Assembly: GCF_000931445.1 (NCBI RefSeq) | Contig: NZ_CP010849.1 | Coordinates: 4,340,001-4,404,000, forward strand | Length of the DNA stretch: 64,000 nucleotides | Source of the DNA: Streptomyces cyaneogriseus subsp. noncyanogenus | GTDB taxonomy: Bacteria > Actinomycetota > Actinomycetes > Streptomycetales > Streptomycetaceae | Direction of reading: 5' to 3' | Part shown: in pieces, positions 8,409 through 16,349 of the stretch | How positions within the stretch are numbered: position 1 is the stretch's first letter | How the letters are laid out: each line of letters starts with the position of its first letter | The notes under the pieces: model-generated | Databases searched by the model: none | Told to the model about the DNA's origin: nothing | Seen by the model: the letters and a program-made list of their open reading frames with translations, nothing else | Made by a program: the position numbers and the translations under genes

Positions 8409-8424
8409 AGAGGTCTAGTCCACT
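8409..8424. promoter_or_regulatory. DasR-responsive element (dre)-like box 1 upstream of nagK
   Basis: AGAGGTCTAGTCCACT matches the DasR consensus A(G/C)TGGTCTAGACCA(G/C)T at 14 of 16 positions by eye. It lies 28 bases upstream of the nagK ATG and in the divergent promoter region of the solute-binding protein gene. DasR is the GntR-family GlcN-6-P-sensing repressor of amino-sugar genes in Streptomyces, and nagKA is a known member of its regulon. Confidence 0.8.
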
Positions 8425-8426
8425 GG

Positions 8427-8442
8427 GGTGGTGTAGACCTTA
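8427..8442. promoter_or_regulatory. Weaker dre-like box 2 in the nagK / solute-binding-protein intergenic region
   Basis: GGTGGTGTAGACCTTA matches the DasR consensus at 11 of 16 positions. Its centre is 18 bases, close to two helical turns, from that of box 1, so two repressor dimers could bind side by side. It is nearer the divergent solute-binding protein gene and may serve that promoter. Confidence 0.5.
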
Positions 8443-8535
8443 AGGTCGCAGGTTCGAAAATTTTCGCGTTTCGGAGCAACAGAGTCCGAATCTGTTGGTT
8501 CCCGCGCGACGCACGGCAACGTTTGGGGCGGATCG

Positions 8536-9798
8536 GTGCAGCGGCTGAAAACAGGAACGATCGCGGTGGTGTCCGCACTGGGCATGACGGCGGTCCTCGG
8601 GGGCTGTGGTCTCACCGGCGACTCCGAGGTCACCTTGAAACTCGTGGCCGCCGACTACGGCGACAGCAAGGCCAACAGCTCCCAGAAGTACTGGGACGAG
8701 CTGGCCGAGGCGTACGAGGCCGAGCACCCCGACGTCCGGATCGACGTCACCGTGCACTCCTGGAACGACGTCGACCGCAAGGTCCGCGAGATGGTCGACG
8801 CGGGCGAGGCGCCCGACATGGCGCAGATCGGCGCCTACGCCGACTACGCGGCCAAGGGCCTGCTCTACCGGGCCGACGACGTGCTCTCCATCCCCGTGCA
8901 GGCCAACTTCGTCTCCCAGCTGGAGAGCGCCGGCCAGGTCAACGGGGTGCAGTACGGCATGCCGTTCGCGGCCTCCACCCGCGTGCTGTTCTACAACAAG
9001 ACCCTCTTCGCCGAGGCCGGGATCACCCCGCCGAAGAGCTGGGACGACCTGGCCGAGGCCGCCGAGGCGCTGAAGGCGGAGGGCGTGAAGTACCCCTACG
9101 CGCTGCCGCTGGGCCCCGAGGAGGCGCAGGCCGAGACGCTCCAGTGGCTGCTCAGCGGCGGCGGCGGCTACACCGAGTCGGTCGGCTCCTACCGCATCGA
9201 CTCCGCCGAGAACGTCGCCACCTTCACCTGGCTCAAGGACGAGCTGGTCGGCAAGGACCTCACCGGGCCGGTGGCCCCCGGCGAGCTCAACCGGGCCGAC
9301 GCCTTCGCGGCGTTCGCCAAGGGCGACGTCGGCATGCTCAACGGGCACCCCTCGCTGATGAAGATCGCCTCCGCCAAGGGCGTCGAGTTCGGCATGGTGC
9401 CCACCCCGGGCGTGGAGGGCCCGAGCAAGGCGACCCTCGGCGTCACCGACTGGATGACGGCCTTCAAGCAGAACGGCCACCAGGAGCAGATCGGCGACTT
9501 CCTCGACTTCGTCTACAACGACGACAACGTCCTCGGCTTCTCCCGCATGTACGACCTGCTGCCGGTCACCACGACCGCGTCCGAGGCCATGAGCACGGCC
9601 GCCCGGGACAAGGAGCTGCGGCCCTTCCTGGACGAGCTGCTGGCGTCCGAGCTCTACCCGGTCGGCAAGGGATCCTGGGCCGAGGTCAGCGCCGAGATCA
9701 AGAAGCGGATCGGCCGGGCCGTCGCCCCCGGCGGCAATCCGGAAGCCGTGCTGGCCTCCATCCAGGCCACGGCGACCCGGGCGGAGAGCGCGGAGTAG
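8536..9798 (+). CDS. Extracellular sugar-binding lipoprotein of an ABC importer (family 1)
   Basis: The 420-residue product is a family-1 solute-binding lipoprotein. A signal peptide ends in the lipobox VLGGC (Cys about residue 24), followed by KLVAADYGDSKANSSQKYW, SWNDVDRKVREMVDAGEAPDMAQIG and the family stretch MPFAASTRVLFYNKTLF. The GTG start is used because it directly precedes the signal peptide. No permease or ATPase genes are adjacent, so it is an orphan receptor that must borrow membrane components encoded elsewhere, often with the shared MsiK ATPase in Streptomyces. Divergence from nagKA across DasR-like boxes suggests an amino-sugar ligand. Confidence 0.88.
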   Translation: MQRLKTGTIAVVSALGMTAVLGGCGLTGDSEVTLKLVAADYGDSKANSSQKYWDELAEAYEAEHPDVRIDVTVHSWNDVDRKVREMVDAGEAPDMAQIGAYADYAAKGLLYRADDVLSIPVQANFVSQLESAGQVNGVQYGMPFAASTRVLFYNKTLFAEAGITPPKSWDDLAEAAEALKAEGVKYPYALPLGPEEAQAETLQWLLSGGGGYTESVGSYRIDSAENVATFTWLKDELVGKDLTGPVAPGELNRADAFAAFAKGDVGMLNGHPSLMKIASAKGVEFGMVPTPGVEGPSKATLGVTDWMTAFKQNGHQEQIGDFLDFVYNDDNVLGFSRMYDLLPVTTTASEAMSTAARDKELRPFLDELLASELYPVGKGSWAEVSAEIKKRIGRAVAPGGNPEAVLASIQATATRAESAE

Positions 9799-9872
9799 CC
9801 GGGCGGCCGGGGCACGGCCGGCGGACGGCCGGGGACCGTCCGCTGTCGGTGCCGCGCGCTACGGTGGCGGGC

Positions 9873-10259
9873 ATGGAGCAGGAGCGGCCCGACGCGCCCG
9901 ACGCGCCCGACGCGCCCGACGTGCCCGACGCGCCCGACGTGCCCGACGCGCCCGAGGAGGCCGGCGTGCCCGGAGCGCCCGGCGCGCCGGAAGAGGCCGG
10001 CGTGCCAGAAGAGCCCGGCGCGTCCGGTGGGCCCGGGCGGCTCGGGGAGCGCGAGCGGCGCGTCCTCGCGCTCGAACGCCGCGGCTTTCCGGGCCCCGGC
10101 GCGAAGGAGCGCGCGATACGCGAGGAGCTGGGGCTGGCCCCGGTGCGCTACTACCAGCTGCTCAACGCCCTGCTGGACGACCCGCGGGCCCTCGCCCTGG
10201 ACCCGGTGACGGTCAACCGGCTGCGCCGGGTCCGCCAGGCCCGCCGGGCGGAGCGGTGA
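9873..10259 (+). CDS. DUF3263 protein with a Pro-Asp-Ala repeat N-terminus
   Basis: The 128-residue protein has two parts. Residues 1-55 are a low-complexity repeat of Asp-Ala-Pro / Asp-Val-Pro triplets followed by Glu-Glu-Ala-Gly-Val-Pro units. From about 58 onward (LGERERRVLALERRGF) is the DUF3263 domain, an actinobacterial helix-turn-helix-like module with VRYYQLLNALLDDPRALALDPVTVNRLRRVR. A DNA-binding role is plausible but unproven. It lies 74 bases after the lipoprotein gene and 52 before otsB on the same strand. The codon repetition (gcgcccgac) suggests the tail expands by slippage. Confidence 0.8.
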   Translation: MEQERPDAPDAPDAPDVPDAPDVPDAPEEAGVPGAPGAPEEAGVPEEPGASGGPGRLGERERRVLALERRGFPGPGAKERAIREELGLAPVRYYQLLNALLDDPRALALDPVTVNRLRRVRQARRAER

Positions 10260-10311
10260 GGCCGGCGGGCCGGGGGGCGTAGCGGCGGCCCGTCGGGGAT
10301 AGGTTCGCCCT

Positions 10312-11187
10312 ATGGGCAGCCACAAGGACTCCACCGACGTCCCCTCGCATCCCCTGGACGACCTGCCGACGCCCGCGACCGAGGCCGGGCGGGAGGGCCT
10401 GGACGCCCTCCTCGCCGACCCGGGCCGGGCGGTGGTCGCGCTGGACTTCGACGGCACGCTCGCCCCGATCGTGCCGGACCCCGACCAGGCCCGCGCCCAC
10501 CCCGACGCCGTACCGGTGCTCGCGGCCCTCGCCCCCAGGCTGGCCGCCGTCGCGGTGGTCACCGGCCGCCCGGCCGCGACCGCCGTCCGGTACGGCGGTT
10601 TCGCGGGCGTGCCCGGCCTGGAACACCTCGTCGTCCTCGGCCACTACGGCGCCGAACGCTGGGACGCCGCCACCGGCGAGGTCACCGCCCCCGCCCCCGA
10701 CCCCGGTGTGGCGGCCGCCCGCGCCGAGCTGCCGGAGCTGCTGGAGAAGGCCGGGGCCGGGCCGGGCACGTGGATCGAGGAGAAGGGCCGCGCGGTCGCC
10801 GTCCACACCCGCCGTGCCGCCGATCCGCAGGCCGCCTTCGAGGCCCTGCGCGCACCCCTGACCGGACTCGCCGCCCGCCACGGCCTGATCGTCGAGCCGG
10901 GGCGGATGGTCCTGGAACTGCGCCCGCCGGGCATGGACAAGGGCGTCGCCCTGACCGAGTACGTCCGCGCGATCGGGGCGCGGTGCGTCCTCTACGCCGG
11001 GGACGACCTCGGCGACCTGCCCGCCTACGCGGCCGTCGACGAACTGCGCGCCGACGGTACGCCCGGCCTGCTGGTGTGCAGCGGCAGCGACGAGGTGACC
11101 CGGCTGCGGGAGCGCGCGGACCTCGTCGTGGACGGCCCGGCGGGCGTGGTGGGCCTGCTGCGCGCCCTGGCGGCGCGGCTCGGCTGA
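10312..11187 (+). CDS. otsB: Trehalose-6-phosphate phosphatase
   Basis: OtsB removes phosphate from trehalose-6-phosphate to give trehalose. The 291-residue HAD-superfamily protein has the nucleophile motif LDFDGTLAPI with Asp45 and Asp47, VVTGRPA as motif II, and CVLYAGDDLGDLPAY as the metal-binding motif near the C-terminus. The HYGAERWD segment is the substrate-cap signature. It faces the convergent otsA, and the two genes share a strong hairpin between their stops. An extra 30 residues precede the domain, as in other streptomycete forms. Confidence 0.93.
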   Translation: MGSHKDSTDVPSHPLDDLPTPATEAGREGLDALLADPGRAVVALDFDGTLAPIVPDPDQARAHPDAVPVLAALAPRLAAVAVVTGRPAATAVRYGGFAGVPGLEHLVVLGHYGAERWDAATGEVTAPAPDPGVAAARAELPELLEKAGAGPGTWIEEKGRAVAVHTRRAADPQAAFEALRAPLTGLAARHGLIVEPGRMVLELRPPGMDKGVALTEYVRAIGARCVLYAGDDLGDLPAYAAVDELRADGTPGLLVCSGSDEVTRLRERADLVVDGPAGVVGLLRALAARLG

Positions 11188-11236
11188 CCCGCGGGGCCGG
11201 GGGCGGGCGCGCCGGTGATGCGCCCGGTCATACGCG

Positions 11237-11266
11237 GGGGGCGGGCACCTCGCGGTGCCCGCCCCC
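11237..11266. terminator. Bidirectional hairpin between otsB and otsA
   Basis: A perfect 13-bp stem (left arm 11237-11249 GGGGGCGGGCACC, right arm 11254-11266) closes a TCGC loop. It sits in the 103-base gap between two convergent stops and should terminate both genes. Confidence 0.85.
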
Positions 11267-11290
11267 TGTGCTTGCTCTCGGCGTCCGGCC

Positions 11291-12694
11291 TCAGCCCCGC
11301 AGGGCGTCGAGCTGGTCCAGGAACCACCGCCCCGGCGGCAGCGCCGTGGCCGCCGCCGCCAGCCGCTTGCTCCGCTCGGCCCGCTCGGCCGCCGGCATGC
11401 TCAGCGCTTCGTGCAGGGCGCGCGCCGTGCCCACCACGTCGTAGGGGTTCACGGTGATCGCGTCCTCGCCCAGCTCCTCGTGCGCCCCCGCCTCCCGCGA
11501 CAGCACCAGCGCGCAGCCCTCGTCGGAGACGACCGGCACCTCCTTCGCGACCAGGTTCATGCCGTCCCGGACCGGGTTGACCAGCGCCACGTCGGCCAGC
11601 CGGTAGGCCGCCAGCGACCGGGCGAAGTCGTCCTTCACGTGCAGCACCACCGGCGTCCAGCCCGGCGTCCCGTACCGGGCGTTGATCTCCGTGGCCAGCC
11701 GCTGCACCTCGGCCGTGTAGTCCCGGTAGACCGCGAGGTCCTGCCGGGAGGGGTAGGCGAAGGCGACGTGCACCACCCGCTCCCGCCACTCGGGCCGGTC
11801 CTCCAGGAGCTGCCGGTAGGCGAGCAGTCCGCGCACGATGTTCTTCGACAGCTCGGTGCGGTCGACGCGCACGATCGTCCTGCGGGCGCCGCCGTCCGGG
11901 CCCGTGCCGATCTCCTCGCGCAGCGCCGCCATCCGCTCGTCCACGTCCGCCTCGTGCGACCGCCGCCGCAGGAAGTCCGCGTCCGCGCCGAGCCCGTGCA
12001 CACCGACGCGGGTGCCGCCCAGGCCCCCGGCGAACGCCTCGCAGCAGGCGGTGAAGGCGTCCGCCCAGCGGTGGGTGAGGAACCCGAGCCGGTCCGCGCC
12101 CAGCATGCCCCGCAGGATCTGCCCGGCCACGTCGTCCGGCAGCATCCGGAAGTACTCCGGCGGCGCCCAGGGCGTGTGCGAGAAGTGCCCGATGCGCAGG
12201 TCGGGCCGCAGCTCGCGGAGCATCCCCGGCACCAGCGTCAGGTGGTAGTCCTGCACGATCGCGACCGCCCCCTCGGCGGCCTCCTCGGCCAGCGCCTCGG
12301 CGAAGGCCCGGTTGAAGCGCTCGTAGGACGCCCACTGCCGCCGGAACTCCGCGTCGAAGACCGGCTCCAGCGGGGTCTGGTACAGCATGTGGTGGACGAA
12401 CCAGAGCACCGAGTTGGCGATGCCGTTGTAGGCGTCGGCGTGCACGTCGGCCGGGACGTCCAGCATCCGCACGCCGTCCTCGCCGACCCCGCGCCGGACC
12501 GCCTCCCGGTCACCGTCGGACAGCGCCGAGCACACCCACAGCGCGCCCGCGTCCGGCCCGATGGCCGACAGCCCGGAGACCAGCCCGCCGCCGCCGCGTT
12601 TGGCGGTGAGCGAGCCGTCCTCCTCCACCTGGTACGAGACGGGCCCACGGTTGGAGGCCACCAGCACCTGAGCAGCACCGAACGTTGAAGCCAT
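11291..12694 (-). CDS. otsA: Trehalose-6-phosphate synthase (GT20)
   Basis: OtsA joins the glucose of a nucleotide sugar to glucose-6-phosphate, giving trehalose-6-phosphate. The 467-residue GT20 protein starts MASTFGAAQVLVASNRGPVSY, then shows AIVQDYHLTLVPGMLRELRPD and IGHFSHTPW for the donor and acceptor site. The C-terminal half has VALVNPVRDGMNLVAKEVPVV and the VLSREAGAHEEL segment that contacts the nucleotide sugar. ATG 12694 is preferred over one nine bases earlier because it opens the conserved N-terminus. It lies downstream of gpgS on the same strand, placing both compatible-solute synthases together. Confidence 0.93.
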   Translation of the reverse strand: MASTFGAAQVLVASNRGPVSYQVEEDGSLTAKRGGGGLVSGLSAIGPDAGALWVCSALSDGDREAVRRGVGEDGVRMLDVPADVHADAYNGIANSVLWFVHHMLYQTPLEPVFDAEFRRQWASYERFNRAFAEALAEEAAEGAVAIVQDYHLTLVPGMLRELRPDLRIGHFSHTPWAPPEYFRMLPDDVAGQILRGMLGADRLGFLTHRWADAFTACCEAFAGGLGGTRVGVHGLGADADFLRRRSHEADVDERMAALREEIGTGPDGGARRTIVRVDRTELSKNIVRGLLAYRQLLEDRPEWRERVVHVAFAYPSRQDLAVYRDYTAEVQRLATEINARYGTPGWTPVVLHVKDDFARSLAAYRLADVALVNPVRDGMNLVAKEVPVVSDEGCALVLSREAGAHEELGEDAITVNPYDVVGTARALHEALSMPAAERAERSKRLAAAATALPPGRWFLDQLDALRG

Positions 12695-12849
12695 ACGCCT
12701 CAACCTAGCCCGGGTCCCGATCGCTCAAACGTGCCCATGCGGTGCCCCCGCGGTGTTTTCGCCGCGGTCGCTGGTGGGCCCGGTATGAAAAACGGTGCCA
12801 CCGGCCGACGGAAGTCACCGGCCGGTCCGGGCGGCGGGCCCGGGCCGGC

Positions 12850-13821
12850 TCACGCCACCTTCCGGCGGGCGTACTCCGCGATCTCCACCATCGGGGGCCG
12901 CTCCTCGGTGTCCACGGAGTACGTCCGCGGCTCGAAGCCGTCCTCGCCGCGCTCGAACTGGGTGAGGGAGGGCCGGATCAGATGGCCGCGGGCCAGGCGG
13001 AGCTGGGCGGTGCGGTAGATGGCGGCGGCCATCCGGCCCAGCGCCTGCCCGTCCTGGTGGCGGTGCTTGCGCACGCCCACGTCGACCTGGGCGAGGGCGT
13101 TCAGGCCCACCAGGTGCAGGGCGTCGACGAGCATGCCGAGCTCCACGCCGTAGCCGACGGGGAAGGGGAGCTGCTCCAGCAGGGAGCGGCGGGCCGCGTA
13201 CTCGCCGCCCAGCGGCTGGACGAAGCCGGCCAGTTGCGGCCAGTGCATGTTGAGCAGCGGGCGGGCCATCAGCTCGGTGACCCGGCCGCCCTGCCCGGCC
13301 CCGGCCGGACCGGGGGCGGACGCGCCGGACACCGTGAGCGGACGGTCGTACATCGCCTTGACCAGGTGCACGTCCGCGTCGGTGAGCAGCGGGCCCACGA
13401 TGCCGGTGACGAAGTCGGAGGAGAACTCGCGCAGATCGGCGTCGACGAAGCAGACGATGTCGCCGCGCGTGGCCAGCAGCGAGCGCCACAGCACCTCGCC
13501 CTTGCCGGGCACGGCCGGGATGCGCGGGAGGATCTCGTCGCGGTGGACCACCCGCGCGCCCGCCGCGGCGGCCACCTCGGCCGTGCGGTCGGTGGAGCCG
13601 GAGTCGACCACGACCAGCTCGTCGACCAAGGGCGCCTGGAGCATCAGGTCGCGGCGGACGGCGGCGACGATGTCGCCCACGGTCGCCTCCTCGTCGAGCG
13701 CGGGGAGCACGACGCTGACCGACTGCCCCGTGGCGCGCTTGGCGGCGAGGATCTGGTGCAGCGGCCGGTCGGCCAGCGACCAGGAGCGTGCGCGCAGCCA
13801 GCGCTCGACTTCTTCCAGCAC
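12850..13821 (-). CDS. gpgS: Glucosyl-3-phosphoglycerate synthase (GT81)
   Basis: GpgS transfers glucose to 3-phosphoglycerate, the first step to glucosylglycerate and, in mycobacteria, to methylglucose polysaccharides. With the GTG at 13821 the protein has 323 residues, about the length of the mycobacterial enzyme. That GTG follows a clean AAGGAG site by nine bases, while a longer reading frame to 13941 would add 40 low-complexity residues. Key motifs are SVVLPALDEEATVGDIV, ELVVVDSGSTDRT, the DAD metal site in CFVDADLREF, and GYGVELGMLVDAL. No phosphatase GpgP is adjacent, so the dephosphorylation step would be encoded elsewhere. Confidence 0.92.
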   Translation of the reverse strand: MLEEVERWLRARSWSLADRPLHQILAAKRATGQSVSVVLPALDEEATVGDIVAAVRRDLMLQAPLVDELVVVDSGSTDRTAEVAAAAGARVVHRDEILPRIPAVPGKGEVLWRSLLATRGDIVCFVDADLREFSSDFVTGIVGPLLTDADVHLVKAMYDRPLTVSGASAPGPAGAGQGGRVTELMARPLLNMHWPQLAGFVQPLGGEYAARRSLLEQLPFPVGYGVELGMLVDALHLVGLNALAQVDVGVRKHRHQDGQALGRMAAAIYRTAQLRLARGHLIRPSLTQFERGEDGFEPRTYSVDTEERPPMVEIAEYARRKVA

Positions 13822-14064
13822 GGTCGGTGGCTCCTTCACGTCTTCTCGGCGGTCCGGGCCCGTCCGGTCCGGCGCGGTCCGGCCCGGTTCCCCCGGTGAT
13901 CCGGCCCGATGCGTCTTTTCCGGTGGTCCGGTGTGATCCATCTCGCGGTTCGGACGACTATCTCAACTGTCCTGGCCGTCGGTTACAGTCTTGAACAACG
14001 CGGATGACCATCGCATGTCGGGGGTCGCACCCCTTCCCGTCCGCGTTCACACAACCGCATACAG

Positions 14065-14202
14065 CTCATCCAGAGGGGCAGAGGGACACGGCCCGATGAA
14101 GCCCCGGCAACCCTCCAGTCGGTTCTCGTTCAGGAGCGAGGCTCCCGGCTAGGGAAGGTGCCAAATCCGTCTCGCGGCGAGGTGCGCTGCGAGGAAGATG
14201 AG
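14065..14202 (+). promoter_or_regulatory. SAM-I (S-box) riboswitch leader of metM
   Basis: The leader contains the S-box core in order: CATCCAGAG, GAGGGA, GGCCCGATGAAGCC, CGGCAACCCTCC, a P3 hairpin, and GGTGCCAAATCC. The outer stem P1 pairs CTCATC (14065-14070) with GATGAG (14197-14202). The Shine-Dalgarno-like purines AGGAGAAAGG begin within the 3' strand of P1 and end 12 bases before the ATG at 14223, so SAM binding should hide the ribosome site. This makes translational repression more likely than transcription termination, and no U-tract terminator is visible. The GATGAA joint and CGGCAACC favour SAM-I over the SAM-IV class. Confidence 0.93.
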
Positions 14203-14222
14203 GAGAAAGGGCCTCGCCTCAC

Positions 14223-15503
14223 ATGGCTGTGCAGACTGTTGCAAGCACCACCCACTCCGTCGACCTCGGGCCTGCCGCGGCGCTTTCCTGCCGGGAATGC
14301 GGCCACCGCGTCCCGCTCGGCCCGGTCTTCGCGTGCGAGGAGTGTTTCGGCCCCCTGGAGATCGCCTACGACTTCTCGGGCTACGACGCCGAGGAACTGC
14401 GGCGGCGCATCGAGGCCGGTCCCGCCAGCATCTGGCGCTACGCCCCCCTCCTGCCCGTGCCGGCCGACGTCGCCGGCAAGCCGAACCTGAACCCGGGCTG
14501 GACCAAGCTGGTCAAGGCCGACAACCTCGCCCGCGAGCTCGGTGTCACCGGCGGCCTGTACATCAAGGACGACTCCGGCAACCCCACCCACTCCTTCAAG
14601 GACCGCGTGGTCGCGCAGGCCCTGGAGGCCGCCCGCGCCTTCGGCTTCACCACCCTGTCCTGCTCCTCCACCGGCAACCTGGCCGGCGCCGTCGGCGCCG
14701 CCGCCGCCCGCGCCGGCTTCCGCTCCTGCGTCTTCATCCCGCACGACCTGGAGCAGGGCAAGGTCGTCATGGCCGCGATCTACGGCGGTGAGCTCGTCGG
14801 CATCGAGGGCAACTACGACGACGTCAACCGCTTCTGCTCCGAACTGATCGGCGACCCGGCCGGCGAGGGCTGGGGCTTCGTCAACGTCAATCTGCGGCCC
14901 TACTACGCGGAAGGGTCCAAGACCCTGGCGTACGAGATCTGCGAGCAGCTCGGCTGGAAGCTGCCCGACCAGATCGTCGTCCCGATCGCCTCCGGCTCCC
15001 AGCTCACCAAGATCGACAAGGGGCTGCGCGAGCTCATCGAGCTGGGGCTGGTCGAGGACCGGCCGTACAAGATCTTCGGCGCCCAGGCCGAGGGCTGCTC
15101 GCCGGTGTCCACCGCCTTCAAGGCCGGGCACGACGTGGTCCGCCCGCAGAAGCCGAACACCATCGCCAAGTCCCTCGCCATCGGCAACCCGGCCGACGGC
15201 CCCTACGTCCTCGACATCGCGCGCCGTACGGGCGGTGCCGTGGAGGACGTGACCGACGAGCAGGTGGTGGACGCGATCAAGCTGCTCGCCCGGACCGAGG
15301 GCGTCTTCGCGGAGACGGCCGGCGGCGTGACGGTGGGCGTCACCCGCAAGCTGATCGAGAACGGCGTCCTGGACCCGGCGAAGACGACCGTCGTCCTCAA
15401 CACCGGCGACGGCCTCAAGACCCTCGACGCGGTGGCCGGCACCGGCCTGACCGCGACGATCCGGCCCACCCTCGACTCGTTCCGCGAGGCCGGACTCGCC
15501 TAG
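14223..15503 (+). CDS. metM: Threonine-synthase-like PLP enzyme, likely homocysteine synthase MetM
   Basis: By homology this 426-residue protein would be called threonine synthase. The N-terminus is a zinc ribbon (Cys23, 26, 38, 41), followed by a PLP domain with the cofactor lysine at Lys126 in NPTHSFKDR. The context argues for another reaction. It is preceded by a SAM-I riboswitch and followed by a sulfur-carrier protein. I recall a report from Streptomyces in which such a ThrC homologue (MetM) uses O-phosphohomoserine and a thiocarboxylated carrier (MetO) to make homocysteine. S. coelicolor has a separate hom-thrC-thrB operon for threonine. The fold is certain; the MetM assignment rests on context and memory. 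Confidence 0.85.
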   Translation: MAVQTVASTTHSVDLGPAAALSCRECGHRVPLGPVFACEECFGPLEIAYDFSGYDAEELRRRIEAGPASIWRYAPLLPVPADVAGKPNLNPGWTKLVKADNLARELGVTGGLYIKDDSGNPTHSFKDRVVAQALEAARAFGFTTLSCSSTGNLAGAVGAAAARAGFRSCVFIPHDLEQGKVVMAAIYGGELVGIEGNYDDVNRFCSELIGDPAGEGWGFVNVNLRPYYAEGSKTLAYEICEQLGWKLPDQIVVPIASGSQLTKIDKGLRELIELGLVEDRPYKIFGAQAEGCSPVSTAFKAGHDVVRPQKPNTIAKSLAIGNPADGPYVLDIARRTGGAVEDVTDEQVVDAIKLLARTEGVFAETAGGVTVGVTRKLIENGVLDPAKTTVVLNTGDGLKTLDAVAGTGLTATIRPTLDSFREAGLA

Positions 15504-15553
15504 GGCCCTTCCGTTCGCATCAGGCCCCGCGAACCCGGCCTGGTCCGAACCAG

Positions 15554-15588
15554 AGGTCCCGGGGTCTCCTGGACAGGCCCCAGGACCT
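15554..15588 (+). terminator. Intercistronic hairpin between metM and metO
   Basis: AGGTCCCGGGG (15554-15564) pairs with CCCCAGGACCT (15578-15588) with one mismatch around a 13-base loop. It lies in the 129-base gap between two genes that probably act together, so it may be a partial terminator or mRNA processing point that sets carrier-to-enzyme ratio. Confidence 0.6.
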
Positions 15589-15632
15589 CGGTCAGCCCCC
15601 CCGTACGTCATCCCCGACCGGAGGATTCCCCC

Positions 15633-15908
15633 GTGAGCGTCACCGTCCGCATCCCCACCATCCTGCGCACCTACACCGGCGGCCGGGCCGAGGTGACCGC
15701 CGAGGGCGCGACCCTCGCCGAGGTCATCGCCGACCTGGAGAAGAACCACACCGGTATCGCCGCCCGCGTCCTGGACGACCAGGGCAAGCTGCGCCGCTTC
15801 GTCAACGTCTACGTCAACGACGACGACGTCCGCTTCGAGCAGGGCCTGGAGACGGCCACCCCCGACGGGGCCGGCGTCTCGATCATCCCGGCGGTCGCCG
15901 GCGGCTGA
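15633..15908 (+). CDS. metO: MoaD/ThiS-family sulfur-carrier protein (MetO/CysO-like)
   Basis: The 91-residue ubiquitin-fold protein begins VSVTVRIPTILRTYTGG and ends exactly in Gly-Gly (SIIPAVAGG). That Gly-Gly tail is needed for adenylation by a MoeB/ThiF-type enzyme and conversion to a thiocarboxylate that donates sulfide. The resemblance to mycobacterial CysO is clear, but the partners mec and cysM are not adjacent. Its neighbour is the threonine-synthase-like metM, 129 bases upstream. The likely role is sulfur donor for homocysteine formation; a second role in cysteine supply cannot be excluded. The GTG start follows a GGAGG site. Confidence 0.88.
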   Translation: MSVTVRIPTILRTYTGGRAEVTAEGATLAEVIADLEKNHTGIAARVLDDQGKLRRFVNVYVNDDDVRFEQGLETATPDGAGVSIIPAVAGG

Positions 15909-16349
15909 CCGGAATTCGTCGCTCCGACCGGTGCCGGCGAGTCCCCGGGATTTCCTCGCACCGCCCCCTCCGCAAGAGAAGCGGAGGGGGCAATTCCATG
16001 TGGTTGAGCGCGGTACAGTTGGGGAACGCGTTGCCGATCATCTGATCGCAAGCCCCGGATTCCTGCCGCTCGCCCGACAAGATGTAGCCAAAGTGTGCGC
16101 GTCTTTCGTGGCTTTCGCGCCTTTTGTGGAGCCCGACTTGCCCGGCATTCCACCGAATTCTCACCACATTCCGGACCGCGCACGTCCAGAATTCTCGTCC
16201 GATTGACCTGTTGCAGACGGCAGTTGGACAGATACATTCGGCCGCGGTCGACGCGTTCCGGCGCACGCCCCCAGTCGTTGGGGGGTGAGGTCTGACCCGG
16301 GTCCGCGAAGTGTGGATCTGTGCAAGGGCCAGTAATAGGGGAGTTAGGC
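15909..16349. other. Intergenic region with terminator and cold-shock gene leader
   Basis: This 441-base gap starts with the strong metO terminator. The following stretch, roughly 16000-16210, is lower in GC than its surroundings and probably holds the cold-shock promoter. A long 5' untranslated leader before the start at 16350 would be usual for this gene class. I found no supported coding region in it. Confidence 0.6.
15963..15991. terminator. Strong hairpin after metO
   Basis: GCCCCCTCCGC (15963-15973) pairs perfectly with GCGGAGGGGGC (15981-15991) around a seven-base AAGAGAA loop. It lies 55 bases past the metO stop and ends the metM-metO unit. Confidence 0.85.

Noticed and set aside
8441..8525. 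GGTTCGAA-containing stretch resembling a tRNA T-loop
   Set aside because: No acceptor, D or anticodon stems can be paired around it. It belongs to the promoter region of the lipoprotein gene.
7467..10259. 930-codon + strand frame across nagK and the lipoprotein gene
   Set aside because: It crosses three genes out of frame. Only the last part (from 9873) has a domain and its own start, and that part is annotated.
12748..12767. CCGCGG-N8-CCGCGG dyad upstream of otsA
   Set aside because: Self-complementary CCGCGG is frequent in such GC-rich DNA, and the spacing and position give no specific support for an operator.
14223..15503. Housekeeping threonine synthase
   Set aside because: The fold fits, but the SAM riboswitch and the adjacent sulfur carrier point to homocysteine synthesis. 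It is kept as an alternative only.
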